Below are positions 18,335 through 27,444 of a stretch of 64,000 bases of DNA, one piece after another. The stretch is taken from positions 245,451 to 309,450 of the forward strand of contig JADMKE010000001.1 of NCBI GenBank assembly GCA_018780035.1, given 5' to 3'. Within the stretch, counting starts at the first letter, position 1, and every line of letters begins with the position of its first letter. A program made the position numbers and the translations under genes. Origin of the DNA: Candidatus Sericytochromatia bacterium (GTDB lineage: Bacteria; Cyanobacteriota; Sericytochromatia; UBA7694). The notes below the pieces were generated by a model. That model ran no database searches. It saw only the letters and a list, made by a program, of their open reading frames with translations, and was not told the DNA's origin.

Positions 18335-19429
18335 ATGAAAAACAAAAAAGCATTTTTATCTTCGGTTACGGCATTATCTTTCTCATTTATGATTCTTTTA
18401 CAGGGATGTGGTCAAATTTCATCTGCAACTAATCTGGCCACAACCCCCACCACCCAGATGTATAACGCCATCTCTCTCAAGGGCAAAGCAGACGTGAAGC
18501 AAACCGGTCAACTCGACTTGCGTTGGCAGTCAACCAAAGCCGGCTTCTCGACCCAGGCCGTCGTTGCAGATATTCACAGTTTGCGTGTCACGCTCTCAGG
18601 GGATCCCATCAACCAGATCAACAACGGTCAGCCGATGACTTTGAATCTGGCTTTTGGCCAAGGCGGTCAAACCATTCGCAATATCCCCCGTGGCAAAATT
18701 CAGGTTCGGGCCCAGGCCTTGAACGCTGCCGCCCAGGAAATTGGGGCCGCTGAAGCCAATGATGTCAGTATCAGCCCAGAGGCTGTGGCCCAGGTCAATC
18801 TGGCGATGCAGCTCACGGATACGGTGGTTACCCAGGAAGTCACAAATACCGGCAATTTGGGCTTGAACGTGGCGGTTCAAGATGGCAATCAGGTGGTGGT
18901 GACCCAGCAAGTCGCCCCCCAAGGCGGCTATGCCGTGCTTGAACCTGCCGGTGGCCAACCGCCCGCGGGTGGTCAACCTGAAGGACCGCCTCCCCCTCCC
19001 CCTGCCGGTGGCCAACCGCCTGCGGGTGGTCAACCCGAAGGCCCGCCCCCCCCTCCCCCTGCCGGTGGTCAACCGCCTGCTGGTGGTCAACCCGAAGGAC
19101 CGCCTCCGCCTCCCCCTGCCGGTGGCCAACCTCCTGCGGGTGGCGATTTTGCCTCCTGTCCCAAACCTCCCCTGCCTCCTGCTGAAGTGATGGCCCAAAT
19201 TGAAGCCGCGGATGCAGCCCTGGCTCAAGAAGTCAAAGACCTGTTTAACCTGAGCTTCTTGGAAATTCATGGCGGTATGGTTGCATTGGCAGCAGAATAC
19301 CCCCAGTATTTTAAAGCCCCTCCTGTTTTGCCGGCTGATGGCTCTTGCCCGCCTCCCCCGCCCGCTCCCCCTGCAGGTGCTCCTCCCGCAGGCGGTATGC
19401 CTCCCCAAGGTCCGCCCCCCGCTCAATAA
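18335..19429 (+). CDS. proline-rich repeat lipoprotein
   Basis: The start at 18335 has AAGAGGAG 6 nt upstream. A lipoprotein signal ends at 'ILLQGC' (Cys26). Residues about 50-190 form a beta-rich domain of unknown family ('LRVTLSGDPINQINNGQPM'). Then come three 19-residue Pro/Gly repeats (PAGGQPPAGGQPEGPPPPP) and a partial fourth. A short helical domain with cysteines (about 270-330) and a Pro-rich tail follow. The repeats look like a flexible stalk that holds the second domain away from the membrane. An upstream in-frame ATG at 18305 lacks a ribosome site. Confidence 0.8.
   Translation: MKNKKAFLSSVTALSFSFMILLQGCGQISSATNLATTPTTQMYNAISLKGKADVKQTGQLDLRWQSTKAGFSTQAVVADIHSLRVTLSGDPINQINNGQPMTLNLAFGQGGQTIRNIPRGKIQVRAQALNAAAQEIGAAEANDVSISPEAVAQVNLAMQLTDTVVTQEVTNTGNLGLNVAVQDGNQVVVTQQVAPQGGYAVLEPAGGQPPAGGQPEGPPPPPPAGGQPPAGGQPEGPPPPPPAGGQPPAGGQPEGPPPPPPAGGQPPAGGDFASCPKPPLPPAEVMAQIEAADAALAQEVKDLFNLSFLEIHGGMVALAAEYPQYFKAPPVLPADGSCPPPPPAPPAGAPPAGGMPPQGPPPAQ
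18944..19144 (+). repeat. 57-bp in-frame tandem repeat, 3.5 copies
   Basis: Three units of 57 bp begin at 18944, 19001 and 19058, with a partial unit to 19144. They encode the Pro/Gly stalk of the lipoprotein. The copies differ by a few synonymous changes, so copy number could change by recombination without frameshift. Confidence 0.9.
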
Positions 19430-19461
19430 ATGCCAATTTGAGCATTGTTCTCCCCAGAGTT

Positions 19462-19489
19462 GACCAGCCTTGTGCTGGTCTTTTTTTTT
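19462..19489 (+). terminator. strong intrinsic terminator
   Basis: GACCAGC and GCTGGTC pair around a 5-nt loop and are followed directly by nine T residues. It ends the proline-rich lipoprotein gene. Confidence 0.92.
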
Positions 19490-19514
19490 CGTGCAATCAG
19501 AGTAAAATTAAGGG

Positions 19515-20483
19515 ATGGACAGTCAATTTCATCACAGCACACGTTTTTCCAACGCCGACTTGGCTCCGCTGATGGCCCGCAGCAATCGGTCTGCGCTGCT
19601 GCGCTTTGGTTTGCAATATACACTTTTGCTGATGGCTACAGCAGCAGTGGTACTGGCCCCTGAGTACCACTGGCCGCTTTGGATCTCCGCTTTGGGGGTT
19701 GGTGTGATTGCTGTTTTGGTGCTTGCGATGTTTGCGATTGTGCATGAAAGTGGTCACAACACCGCCTTTGACTCCAAAGTCCTGAACCGGGCCGTCTGTT
19801 GGTTGGGCTGTTTGGTGATTCTTTACAGTCCCACGGGTTTTCGTGAGTTTCACTTTGCCCACCACCGCTATACCCATCACCCCGAACGGGATCCCGAAAT
19901 TTCAATTGGAGGAAAAGCCGCTCCAAGCTTAGACAGCAGCCTGTTTATGTATTTGGCTTATCTCACAGGTTTGCCCCTGCTGCTGTATAAACTGGCCTGG
20001 CTCGTGGCGGCCTCGTTGGGGTTTTGGCCTGCTGTCTGGCAGCGCTTTTTGGTTTTTATCCCGCCCCGTGCCCAGCGCCAACATGCCTGGGAGGCCCGCG
20101 CTGTGTTGGCTTTTTATCTCTGCTTGCTGAGTGCGAGTTTGCTCTGGCTGCCTGGGATTTTGCATCTGTTTTTGGCAATCTGGCTGGGACACAGTCTCTT
20201 GGCCATGTACACCTTCTGCGAACACACGGGTTTGCCTGAATCAGGAGACATTCTGGAACGCACCCGCACGACCCTGACAGCTCCCGTGATCCGCTGGTTG
20301 TTTTGGAATATGCCCTACCATGCCGAACACCACGCCTACCCAGCGATTCCCTGGCATGCGCTGCCGCGCTTGCACAGCTTACTCGCCCCCGAACTCAAGC
20401 AAGAGCAAAAGGGCTATCTGGCCTTTCACCGAGCTGTTTTGGGGCGTATTTTACGGGGCAAAGCCTCCCCTGCGAAAGATTAG
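19515..20483 (+). CDS. membrane fatty-acid desaturase
   Basis: The 322-residue protein has the three histidine boxes of the integral-membrane di-iron desaturases: HESGH (77-81), HHRYTHH (116-122) and HAEHH (about 270). Four or more hydrophobic segments lie between them. It should introduce double bonds into acyl chains or hydroxylate a lipid, using an electron donor encoded elsewhere. A TAAAAT box lies 6 nt before the ATG with AAGGG between, so it may be leaderless. Its stop overlaps the stop of the convergent gene by a few bases. Confidence 0.9.
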   Translation: MDSQFHHSTRFSNADLAPLMARSNRSALLRFGLQYTLLLMATAAVVLAPEYHWPLWISALGVGVIAVLVLAMFAIVHESGHNTAFDSKVLNRAVCWLGCLVILYSPTGFREFHFAHHRYTHHPERDPEISIGGKAAPSLDSSLFMYLAYLTGLPLLLYKLAWLVAASLGFWPAVWQRFLVFIPPRAQRQHAWEARAVLAFYLCLLSASLLWLPGILHLFLAIWLGHSLLAMYTFCEHTGLPESGDILERTRTTLTAPVIRWLFWNMPYHAEHHAYPAIPWHALPRLHSLLAPELKQEQKGYLAFHRAVLGRILRGKASPAKD

Positions 20484-21736
20484 GGCTTGGCCCCATCTTG
20501 GTAGGCTTTTTGCACCTGAGTCAGCTCGCCGATGGCTTTGTCGGCCTGGGTCATCACAGCTTTTAAGTCTTGATCCAAGCGCTGGGCTGTGTCGAGATCG
20601 AGAGATCCCTGGGTTTGGGTGCTCAAGCGGTAGAGTGATTGATTTAAGTTTTGCAATTGATTGCGGGCCTGATCAGGTTTAAAGCCCTGAATGCTGGCCA
20701 TCTGTTTTTTCAGGGCCTCGGCTTTGCCTTTGTACGAGCTGTCGATGCCTTTGCCAATCAAAGCGCCCAGACCGGCACTGCCACCAGCTCCCAGACCTGC
20801 GCCAATCAAAGCGCCTTTGAGATTGTTGCCGCCAAGAAAATAACCGGCAGTGGCTCCGGCCACCACGCCCAGGCCCGAACCTACCAGGGCATAGTCTCCG
20901 GCTCGGCCTGTAACTTTTTTCTCCATTGCCAGGGCCTGGCCCGAGAGGCTGTCGAGGGCCGCATTGTTTTGGCTCTGCTGTTTTTCTAAAGTCTGCATTT
21001 GGGCAAAGGCAGACGCTATTTTTTGATCGCTGGCTGCCAGTGTTTTGGCGGGCTCCGGCAGATCTTTGCTTTGGTTTTCGATTTGGTTGAGGGTGCCTTT
21101 GAGATTGGAATAAGCTACCTGCAAGCCATTATTCAGTGATTCCAAGCCGCTCACGCCAATCAGCCAGCCGGTGACGGCAATGCCGGTGCCCCAGGAGAGT
21201 GAGCTATTGAGCGAGGACTTGGCACTGGCATGGATGGCTTTGCTGCGCGCATCTGTGCCATTGGCGGTCATATCTGCCACGTTTTGCAGGGTCGAGCGCA
21301 TGCTACTGACCGCTGAGAGATAAGAAATATTCGACACTTCGAGGTAGCGGCGGCGGTCGGCCTGCTGCTCGGCATAGCTGCGTTTGTCTTCGATCAGCAG
21401 CGAAGCCACAGCATCGACCACATCAGCGGCGCGGGGGGTGACCACATGGGGGGCTGAGAGCGTCCGGCGGACCTGTTGGTGCACGGTTTCGAGGGTCTGT
21501 TTACCTTCAATGACCAGGGGTTGGGCCTGTTTGGCCAAGACGGCCCCATTGCGGATTTCAACACTGTCTTGGGCCAATGCCACCTGTAATTCTTGGGTAT
21601 TGAGCTGGCCATCTTGATTGCTGTCGAGGCGCTGTTTGAGACCGTCTTCGACTTTGAGTTCGTCCATGACTTGGTTTTGATTGCTGTCCAGGGATTTTAA
21701 TAACCACTGTTGATTCGACGCTGAAATGGAAGGCAT
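20480..21736 (-). CDS. EF-hand-like, coiled-coil and glycine-zipper protein
   Basis: The 418-residue protein begins with two EF-hand-like loops, a degenerate one at 17-28 and DSNQDGQLNTQE at 38-49. Long helical and coiled-coil stretches follow, then Gly/Ala-rich zipper segments at about 285-345 ('GSGLGVVAGATAGYFLGG'), then another helical tail. It has no signal peptide. GAGGAA lies before the ATG. The layout matches the smaller protein at 2390-2977, which suggests a lineage-specific family of possible calcium-responsive, membrane-associating proteins. Function unknown. Confidence 0.7.
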   Translation of the reverse strand: MPSISASNQQWLLKSLDSNQNQVMDELKVEDGLKQRLDSNQDGQLNTQELQVALAQDSVEIRNGAVLAKQAQPLVIEGKQTLETVHQQVRRTLSAPHVVTPRAADVVDAVASLLIEDKRSYAEQQADRRRYLEVSNISYLSAVSSMRSTLQNVADMTANGTDARSKAIHASAKSSLNSSLSWGTGIAVTGWLIGVSGLESLNNGLQVAYSNLKGTLNQIENQSKDLPEPAKTLAASDQKIASAFAQMQTLEKQQSQNNAALDSLSGQALAMEKKVTGRAGDYALVGSGLGVVAGATAGYFLGGNNLKGALIGAGLGAGGSAGLGALIGKGIDSSYKGKAEALKKQMASIQGFKPDQARNQLQNLNQSLYRLSTQTQGSLDLDTAQRLDQDLKAVMTQADKAIGELTQVQKAYQDGAKP

Positions 21737-21865
21737 AAATAAGATTCCTCTACGCAGATTGTTACAGATATTGTTTTTATGGCTTCAGGCCTGCCCAAAC
21801 ATGTGAAAAGAGGTAAAAAACCAGTTAATTGAGGGGTAAAAAATGGTTAATTTTGCGATTGTTTT

Positions 21866-23116
21866 TCAGGGGAAATGCTTCTTCAGCAGGCCCTGGCCCT
21901 GTAAAAAAGCCAGAATCGCCTGCCAATAACCCCGGTTGAGAGTGTGGCCGTCCCCTGTTAGCACATGGGCCACGGGCCGCTGCAATGCAGCCAGCTCTTG
22001 ACCAGGTTGCCAGGAATGAAGCTGGGACGGCAAATTCGGGAAATAGAGCTGATACACTGGCAGAGCAGCGTTGAGGGCTGCCAAAGAGAGGTCAGGGCTG
22101 GCCCAAAAATCCCGCGCGCCTTCGGTGATCAAAAGCGGTTTTGGGGCCACCAGGGCCAATAATTGGTGCTGGTCGACGGAGAGGTCTGCCACTTGCTTCT
22201 GGGCCAAGCTGGGTGTAAACCAATGGGGAAAAAAGAAAGTAATACTCGCCAGGCTCTCCGCTGGATGCAAACGCAAAGGGGCCGCGCCCAAGGTGCCGGT
22301 CTGATGTGCCACTACAAAGGCAAAGCGGCCATCGAGGGCCGTGGCGAGCAGAGCCGCTTTGCCCCGGCGCGAATGGCCCAGCAAACCGATCTGGCTGCCC
22401 TGAAATTCGGGCAGGGTAGCCAAATAGCTGCGCACAGATTGCAGGCCCCAGGCCCAGATCGCGATCAGACCGGGGCGTGGGCCTGAACGAAAGAGGATTT
22501 CGGGCCAGGCGCTTACCGTCTCGGCAAAGGCCGCTGGGGCATCGGGGGCCAGTTCTGTTTCGTGTAAGGTGATTAGGGTCAGCCCGGCCGCTAAGGCGCT
22601 TGCGACATCCCAATAGTCTTGCTGCCAGCCCCGTTCGCTCATTTCTCCAGGGCAGAGATCGGGGTAAAGCGGCAAATAACGGGGCAGCACAGGGTCTTTG
22701 AGCAGGCTGGCATTGCCACATTTATTCAAAAAGAGCAGGGCCGTGGGCTGGGACTGCTGGGGACGCAGAATGAGCAGATGCAAGCGCCGCAGTCGCTTTC
22801 CCTGCCAATTCAGTTCAATTACATGTTCCTGAAAAAAGCCTGGCAGCTTTGCCAAGGGGCCCTGACTGTGTAAGTGCCCGCTGACCGCGGGGCTCTGTGG
22901 CAAGTGACCGTAGATCTCTTGTAAAAAGCGCTCTTGCAGTGCAGCGCGCCCGTTTTCCCAATCACTTTGGGTTTTCAGGGTTGGCTGACCTAGTGGGATC
23001 ATTGGGTCGAGTGGGGAGTGTAAGCTCTGAGCCTGGGCAGAAACCTTCCAAGACACGCTCAGGGCCATCAAAGCCACTCCAAAACAGAGCCGAAAACAAC
23101 CCTGCCAAAAGATCAA
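21866..23116 (-). CDS. CE15-like alpha/beta-hydrolase, exported
   Basis: A signal peptide occupies the first ~30 residues. The nucleophile is Ser249 in 'GLLGHSRRGKAALLATALD', the G-x-SRxGK signature of CE15 glucuronoyl esterases. The related 'FFPHWF' motif follows and a candidate catalytic His lies in 'GDGHTLNRGYW' near the C-terminus. CE15 enzymes cleave ester links between glucuronoxylan and lignin; several residues around the site differ here, so a different ester is possible. It follows the alpha/beta-hydrolase gene by 10 nt. Confidence 0.75.
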   Translation of the reverse strand: MIFWQGCFRLCFGVALMALSVSWKVSAQAQSLHSPLDPMIPLGQPTLKTQSDWENGRAALQERFLQEIYGHLPQSPAVSGHLHSQGPLAKLPGFFQEHVIELNWQGKRLRRLHLLILRPQQSQPTALLFLNKCGNASLLKDPVLPRYLPLYPDLCPGEMSERGWQQDYWDVASALAAGLTLITLHETELAPDAPAAFAETVSAWPEILFRSGPRPGLIAIWAWGLQSVRSYLATLPEFQGSQIGLLGHSRRGKAALLATALDGRFAFVVAHQTGTLGAAPLRLHPAESLASITFFFPHWFTPSLAQKQVADLSVDQHQLLALVAPKPLLITEGARDFWASPDLSLAALNAALPVYQLYFPNLPSQLHSWQPGQELAALQRPVAHVLTGDGHTLNRGYWQAILAFLQGQGLLKKHFP

Positions 23117-23126
23117 TGCAGACCGC

Positions 23127-24095
23127 TCACTGTTCGTTGAGCAGGCTTTGTTCCCAGCCAGGAGCCACTCCCGCTATGACTGGGGCCAACTGAGAGAATG
23201 TAGGCGCTGCCGGTTCTGCCGCTTGGGCAGGAAAAACGCGTGTGGCCCATTGGATCATCAATTGATGCAATTCGCGGTCCATCTCCCCCTCGATATACGG
23301 GCTGTGGGTAAAGAAGGTGGGCTCCAGGATTTCGGCCTGGGGCGGCAAATGGGCTTTAAAATAGGGCAACATATCTGGAAAAATCCGGTCTTGTCCCCCC
23401 CAGATCAGGAGTGTGGGCATTTTTAACTTTTGCAAATGTTCAGGTGGCAGCGTCATCTCGGGGCTCAATCTCTCCATCAGGGCTTTGACCCGTGGCTGCG
23501 AAAAACGGGCCTGAATCATCATGGCCACCAAACCAGGGGCCGCCAGCTGTTTATTAAACAGCAATGGCAGAATCGAGTAGGGCTCCTCGATGGTATCATG
23601 GGCAAAGATCTGGCGCAGGCGCTGGTATGCGGGGTCATCGGCCCGTGCTCCGGCTGGAGAGACGGCCACCAGCCCCGCCAATTCTTGTGGTGCATGCTGG
23701 GCATAGAGCAGGGCCTGCCAGCCGCCGAGCGAATTGCCAAACAAAATCGCAGGTTCTTCTTGGGCCAAAATTTGGTCTAAGCCCTGGTAAAAACTTTGTT
23801 GCACGGCTTGCAACGAGAGCTTTTCGACGGGTATTTCGGTCTCACCATGGGCGGGCAAATCGACGACAATCACTTTGCGGCTGACGGCGCGCAAATGCCT
23901 GAAAACCGGGTAAAGATCCGTGCTCTGGCAGCCAATGCCATGTAAGAGCACGATGGGCGGCAACGAACCTTGCCCTGCGCTTTCAAAATAGTGCACCCGA
24001 CCCTGATCTGTCACAACAAAGCGGCTCTGGTAGCCGTCGGCCTGGACCAGCAAAACACTGAGCTGGACAAAGATCCAGTATAAAAAAGCGCTCAT
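23127..24095 (-). CDS. membrane-anchored alpha/beta-hydrolase
   Basis: The N-terminus (residues 3-17) is a single hydrophobic anchor or signal. The fold is a classic alpha/beta-hydrolase: oxyanion 'LLHGIGCQ' near 50, 'VVDLPAHGET' near 78, nucleophile elbow GNSLGG with Ser122, acid in 'WGGQDRIFPDM' and His near 'FFTHSPYIE'. The substrate is unknown. Its start overlaps the end of the phosphoesterase gene by 4 nt, so the three leftward genes 25036-21866 form an operon. Confidence 0.85.
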   Translation of the reverse strand: MSAFLYWIFVQLSVLLVQADGYQSRFVVTDQGRVHYFESAGQGSLPPIVLLHGIGCQSTDLYPVFRHLRAVSRKVIVVDLPAHGETEIPVEKLSLQAVQQSFYQGLDQILAQEEPAILFGNSLGGWQALLYAQHAPQELAGLVAVSPAGARADDPAYQRLRQIFAHDTIEEPYSILPLLFNKQLAAPGLVAMMIQARFSQPRVKALMERLSPEMTLPPEHLQKLKMPTLLIWGGQDRIFPDMLPYFKAHLPPQAEILEPTFFTHSPYIEGEMDRELHQLMIQWATRVFPAQAAEPAAPTFSQLAPVIAGVAPGWEQSLLNEQ

Positions 24096-25036
24096 GGGGC
24101 TGATGAAGCCCCATTCTGGGCTGGGGTCTTTTCTTCAAGCACTTTGGGTTCATGGCCCGACAATTCCAAAACCTGAACAGGCCCGCCATAGGCCCTTGCC
24201 ATGCCCACGTCGATGCGCCAGATTTGGCCTTCGCAGGCGCTGTTGACCTTGGGATGCACCGAATGGCCGACGACCATGCGCTTGAGGCCCAGTTTGTCGA
24301 GGGTCTGTTTGAGCTGGGTGCAGTCGGGTGTCAAACCTGGATCAGAATAGACCCGGCTCCAGATCGGGCTCTGGTCGTTGGTCAGAAGTGCGGGCAAGTT
24401 GGGCACTGTGCCTTTGAGCCAGTTTTGGTAATCGCCATTGAGTTTGTCGATGCCATAGTCCACATGTTGGGGACTCACTCCCCCATGCACAAAGACCGTG
24501 TCCCCCAGCAGCAGCACGGATTTGCGCGTCGCCAAACGCAGAGAATAAGGCCCTCCCGGCAAAAAGGCAATCGCCCGCTGTTTGGCAAAAGCAGGCACTT
24601 TGCTCAACAGCGCACGTGCCGAAGGGGGTTCGGGCAATTTGAGTTTGTCAAAGCTCTGAAATCCAGCTGGGCTGACATAGCGAAAATCGCCCTGCACGTT
24701 CATGATTTCGTGGTTGCCATTGAGCAGATGCATTTTGCCCCCGGCCTTTTCGGCCTCTGTCGCCACTTGGTCTAAAAAATCCAGCAATTCCAATTCTTGA
24801 TCGCCCCGGTCGAGTTGATCGCCGGTTTGCACCACTACCAAGCTGCCGCCGATCCAATGATCTTGGGCATCGATGGCCCCGGCCAAGCGCAAGGCCCGGC
24901 GGGCGGCGTCGAGGTCGCCATGTAAATCGCCCAGGGCCACCAGGCGCTGAGAAGTGGCCTGAGACTGTTGCAAAGGGGCACAGGCCGACAGAAAGGTCGG
25001 AATCACAAATGCAAAAAAGGCAAATAATCTGTTCAT
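24092..25036 (-). CDS. metallophosphoesterase lipoprotein (Shelphs-like)
   Basis: A lipoprotein signal with lipobox LSAC (Cys19) is followed by a calcineurin-like phosphatase domain. Motifs are GDLHGD (36-41), GDQLDRGD (~73-80), GNHE (~107-110) and 'VVGHSVH' near 260. These resemble the Shewanella-like PPP phosphatases. The metal ligands are intact, so activity is expected, outside the cytoplasm. A TATAAT box lies 7 nt before the ATG and no ribosome site is present, so the transcript may be leaderless. Confidence 0.88.
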   Translation of the reverse strand: MNRLFAFFAFVIPTFLSACAPLQQSQATSQRLVALGDLHGDLDAARRALRLAGAIDAQDHWIGGSLVVVQTGDQLDRGDQELELLDFLDQVATEAEKAGGKMHLLNGNHEIMNVQGDFRYVSPAGFQSFDKLKLPEPPSARALLSKVPAFAKQRAIAFLPGGPYSLRLATRKSVLLLGDTVFVHGGVSPQHVDYGIDKLNGDYQNWLKGTVPNLPALLTNDQSPIWSRVYSDPGLTPDCTQLKQTLDKLGLKRMVVGHSVHPKVNSACEGQIWRIDVGMARAYGGPVQVLELSGHEPKVLEEKTPAQNGASSAP

Positions 25037-25043
25037 TTTAAAA

Positions 25044-25049
25044 ATTATA
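25044..25049 (-). promoter_or_regulatory. TATAAT -10 box just before the phosphoesterase start
   Basis: Read leftward, a perfect TATAAT is separated from the ATG at 25036 by 7 nt. The spacing is identical to that at the kinase gene and there is no Shine-Dalgarno sequence. Confidence 0.5.
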
Positions 25050-25053
25050 CCGC

Positions 25054-25731
25054 TTAAAAAGCCACTTCGAGAATCAACGAAGCCGGGCGCAGGGTTTCGG
25101 GTAGCAGTGGCTCACACAGGCTGAGCAGCTTTAAATCCGCTGCCCGCAACAGATCCAGCCAATCCCCCAGGGTGCGAAAATACCAGGGCATGGTCTGCCA
25201 AGTGCCGCTGCCCATGGCGGCAAAGCTTTCAGAACGCGGGCCACTGAGGTAGGGGCCCTCAAGGGTACACGGATGCAAGGTCTGGATCAAGAGGCGGGCA
25301 CCCGGAGTCACGATTTTCCGCAGGCCTAAAAAAAGCGGCAAAAGCTCAGCCTCTAGCAGCGAGAAATTGGCCACGACCAGATCAAAGCCCCCGCCACAGC
25401 GGTGGGGTTCTGCTACCAACGCGGCATAATTCAGGGTTAAGATTTCAGCCTTTCCACTTTCTCGGGCTTTTTCAGCCAAGGCAGGCACGCCTTCGACTCC
25501 CACCCATTCAATCCCCTGATTGGCCAGTGAACGTATCAGCCAACCCTCGCCACAGCCCAGGTCCAAAGCTTTGTTGGGGGAGAAGGCCAAAATCGCCTGC
25601 TGGATCGCGGCATGGGTGGTGGTCTCACGGCTCTGGATTTTGCCCTCGCGAATGGCTGATGTCCACAGTTCGGCATTGGCCTGCCAGCTCTCCAAGAGTT
25701 TAGATTCAAAGGATTTATCAGGGGCTGTCAT
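25054..25731 (-). CDS. class I SAM-dependent methyltransferase
   Basis: The 225-residue soluble enzyme has motif I 'ALDLGCGEGW' (55-64), an acidic motif II in 'VGVEGVPAL' and 'DLVVANFSLLE' as motif IV. The C-terminal 'GDWLDLLRAADLKLLSLCEP' fits Methyltransf_11-type small-molecule methyltransferases. I chose ATG 25731 because it precedes the conserved region and has GGCGG upstream; a longer version from 25788 would overlap the acetyltransferase further. It overlaps the end of the frameshifted GNAT gene by 14 nt. Confidence 0.88.
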   Translation of the reverse strand: MTAPDKSFESKLLESWQANAELWTSAIREGKIQSRETTTHAAIQQAILAFSPNKALDLGCGEGWLIRSLANQGIEWVGVEGVPALAEKARESGKAEILTLNYAALVAEPHRCGGGFDLVVANFSLLEAELLPLFLGLRKIVTPGARLLIQTLHPCTLEGPYLSGPRSESFAAMGSGTWQTMPWYFRTLGDWLDLLRAADLKLLSLCEPLLPETLRPASLILEVAF

Positions 25732-26612
25732 CGTTTTTCCGCCAGAGATCCAGGGCAATGGCCCGTTCTTTGACTTCAAACCCCACACTCAGGTAGAGTT
25801 CCAGGGCTTTTGCATTGTCGGCACTCACGTTTAAGACCGCTGTGGGCAGACCGCGCTCGGCAAAGATCCAGTCCAGCCCGGCCAGGAGTAATTTTCGCCC
25901 GATTCCACGCCCGCGCCAAGCAGGGTCAACAGCCAGGTATTCAATCTCGCCTTCGGGCAATTCCAGATGTTGCGAAAGGCGGATATACCCCACCCGCTGG
26001 CCTTGCTCCCAGGCAATCAATACGGCATGGGTTTCATCCCTTTGTGTGATCATGGCTGGGCCGCTGAGCCAGGCCGCGGGAAAGGCCAAAGCATGTAATT
26101 GGCAGAGCGTTTCGGCATCTGAGGGCAAAAAAGACCGCACGCTGGCGGGCCGTTGAGTAGGCTGAGCCTTCGCCTCCAAGACGTAAAACAGGCCCTTGGC
26201 CTGAAAGCCCCGCTGCAGATGAAAATCCAAGCCCCTTTGATTGGCCTGATCGAGGTAATTCGAAAGCCGTGTGATTGTTGCTGGCAGACGCTGTTCCCAG
26301 CCATCAAAGAGCTGCTGGAATAGGTTTTGCCAGTCTTTGTCTTGGGCAAAAGGCCCATGCAACCAGCCGCGCCCCATTTCAAAATCACAGTCGCAGCCCA
26401 AAACCGCCACCAATTCCGACCCCGAGTCTGACCCCGAATACACCCCCAGAAAGGCTGCCTGCCAGGGGGGGATCCAAAGCCAAGATCTCCGCCCGCAGGC
26501 CCGCAGGTGTTTGGTCGCAGTGCAAACAGCGCTGGGCGGGATCTTGCTGGCAAGCAGCGATCAGGGCCACCAGGGCATCGAGATCGTCAGGGACGCGCAG
26601 CGTATAAGCCAC
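25718..26612 (-). pseudogene. GNAT acetyltransferase split by a frameshift in a C7 run
   Basis: The C-terminal part (241 codons from about 26443) has a clear GNAT acetyl-CoA site, 'LAVDPAWRGRGIGRKLL', and 'LNVSADNAKALELYLSVGF'. The N-terminal part lies in another frame from GTG 26612 (MAYTLRVPDDLDALVAL...). Removing one C from the seven-C run (26465-26471) joins them into about 297 residues, reading DPPWQAAFLGVYSGSD across the join. Causes could be sequencing error, a real inactivating mutation or slippage-based switching. The start overlaps the upstream CAP gene by 26 nt. Confidence 0.8.
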
Positions 26613-27444
26613 AGCCCGTTCCCCAACTCAGACTGGCCACAGATTCAAAGCCAAAAGGGGTATCGTAATACGATCCCTTTTGACCTATGCCCAAGGTATA
26701 AGCCCCCAGGCCTTTGTCTGTGGGCAGGGTAATTTCAAAATGGGTCTTGTCGAGCCAAACGGGGGAAATCGGCCCGCCTCCGGTATAAAAAGCGCCCCCA
26801 GTTGTGTAAAAGCGGGCACTTTCATCTGGCACATGCACAAAGACCGAGACCTCCGCCGGGGGAAAATCCGCCAGAAATTCAAATTTCATTTTGACTGGCG
26901 GCCCCGATTTGACCTTGGCTGGTGGCCCACTCTGCAATTGCACCAGCCCCTTGGCAAAATTCTGGGTCGCGTAGACATCCCCATTTTTGAGCGCCACGCC
27001 CACACCCAAATGGCGATAGCTTTCACTGACCATATTGGCATAGTGGCCCGGTGAGTGTTTCCACTGGGTAAACAGGCCCAGAGCCACTTCAGCTTCCTCA
27101 TCTTGGCCCAAACTGCGCATGGCAATATTTTCGCCTGAGCCCATGGTCAACAATCCTGGCAAAAACAACTTCAGGCGGTCTGAAGGCCCCCTCCCCTGGG
27201 GATCAGTGTGGGCAAAAAAACCTTGATCGGCCATGGCCTGACTGTGTTTTCGGGAAACTTCGTAGAGTCCTTTTAAAGGAGCCAAAGGTGGTACTTTCTT
27301 TTCTTGGCGCAATTGATTGGTCAGCCTGTGGATTTCATTTTCGACGCTGTCGAGATCCAGGGCTGTAGCGGGCATTAGGCTCAGGCTCCAACAAAGTGTC
27401 GCAGAAAGGGCCACCAGCGCAAGTGAAAAAGGACGCAGTTTCAT
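26587..27444 (-). CDS. exported CAP/SCP-domain protein (YkwD-like)
   Basis: A signal peptide of about 28 residues precedes a CAP domain (about 35-175): 'EIHRLTNQLRQEKKVPPL', 'SRKHSQAMADQGFFAHTDP', 'GENIAM' and 'WKHSPGHYANMVSESYRHLGVG'. The His and Glu cavity residues are present. A second beta-rich domain (about 185-285) follows. CAP proteins of bacteria are secreted and of mostly unknown activity. It is first in a leftward series that continues into the acetyltransferase and methyltransferase genes. Confidence 0.88.
   Translation of the reverse strand: MKLRPFSLALVALSATLCWSLSLMPATALDLDSVENEIHRLTNQLRQEKKVPPLAPLKGLYEVSRKHSQAMADQGFFAHTDPQGRGPSDRLKLFLPGLLTMGSGENIAMRSLGQDEEAEVALGLFTQWKHSPGHYANMVSESYRHLGVGVALKNGDVYATQNFAKGLVQLQSGPPAKVKSGPPVKMKFEFLADFPPAEVSVFVHVPDESARFYTTGGAFYTGGGPISPVWLDKTHFEITLPTDKGLGAYTLGIGQKGSYYDTPFGFESVASLSWGTGCGLYAARP

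Noticed and set aside
18930..19190. CRISPR-like repeat array in the Pro-rich region
   Set aside because: The 57-bp units are contiguous, in frame and without spacers; they code for protein repeats.
23127..25036. Hydrolase and phosphoesterase genes as a polysaccharide-utilisation locus
   Set aside because: No glycan transporter, SusC/D pair or regulator is adjacent; the CE15-like gene alone is not enough.
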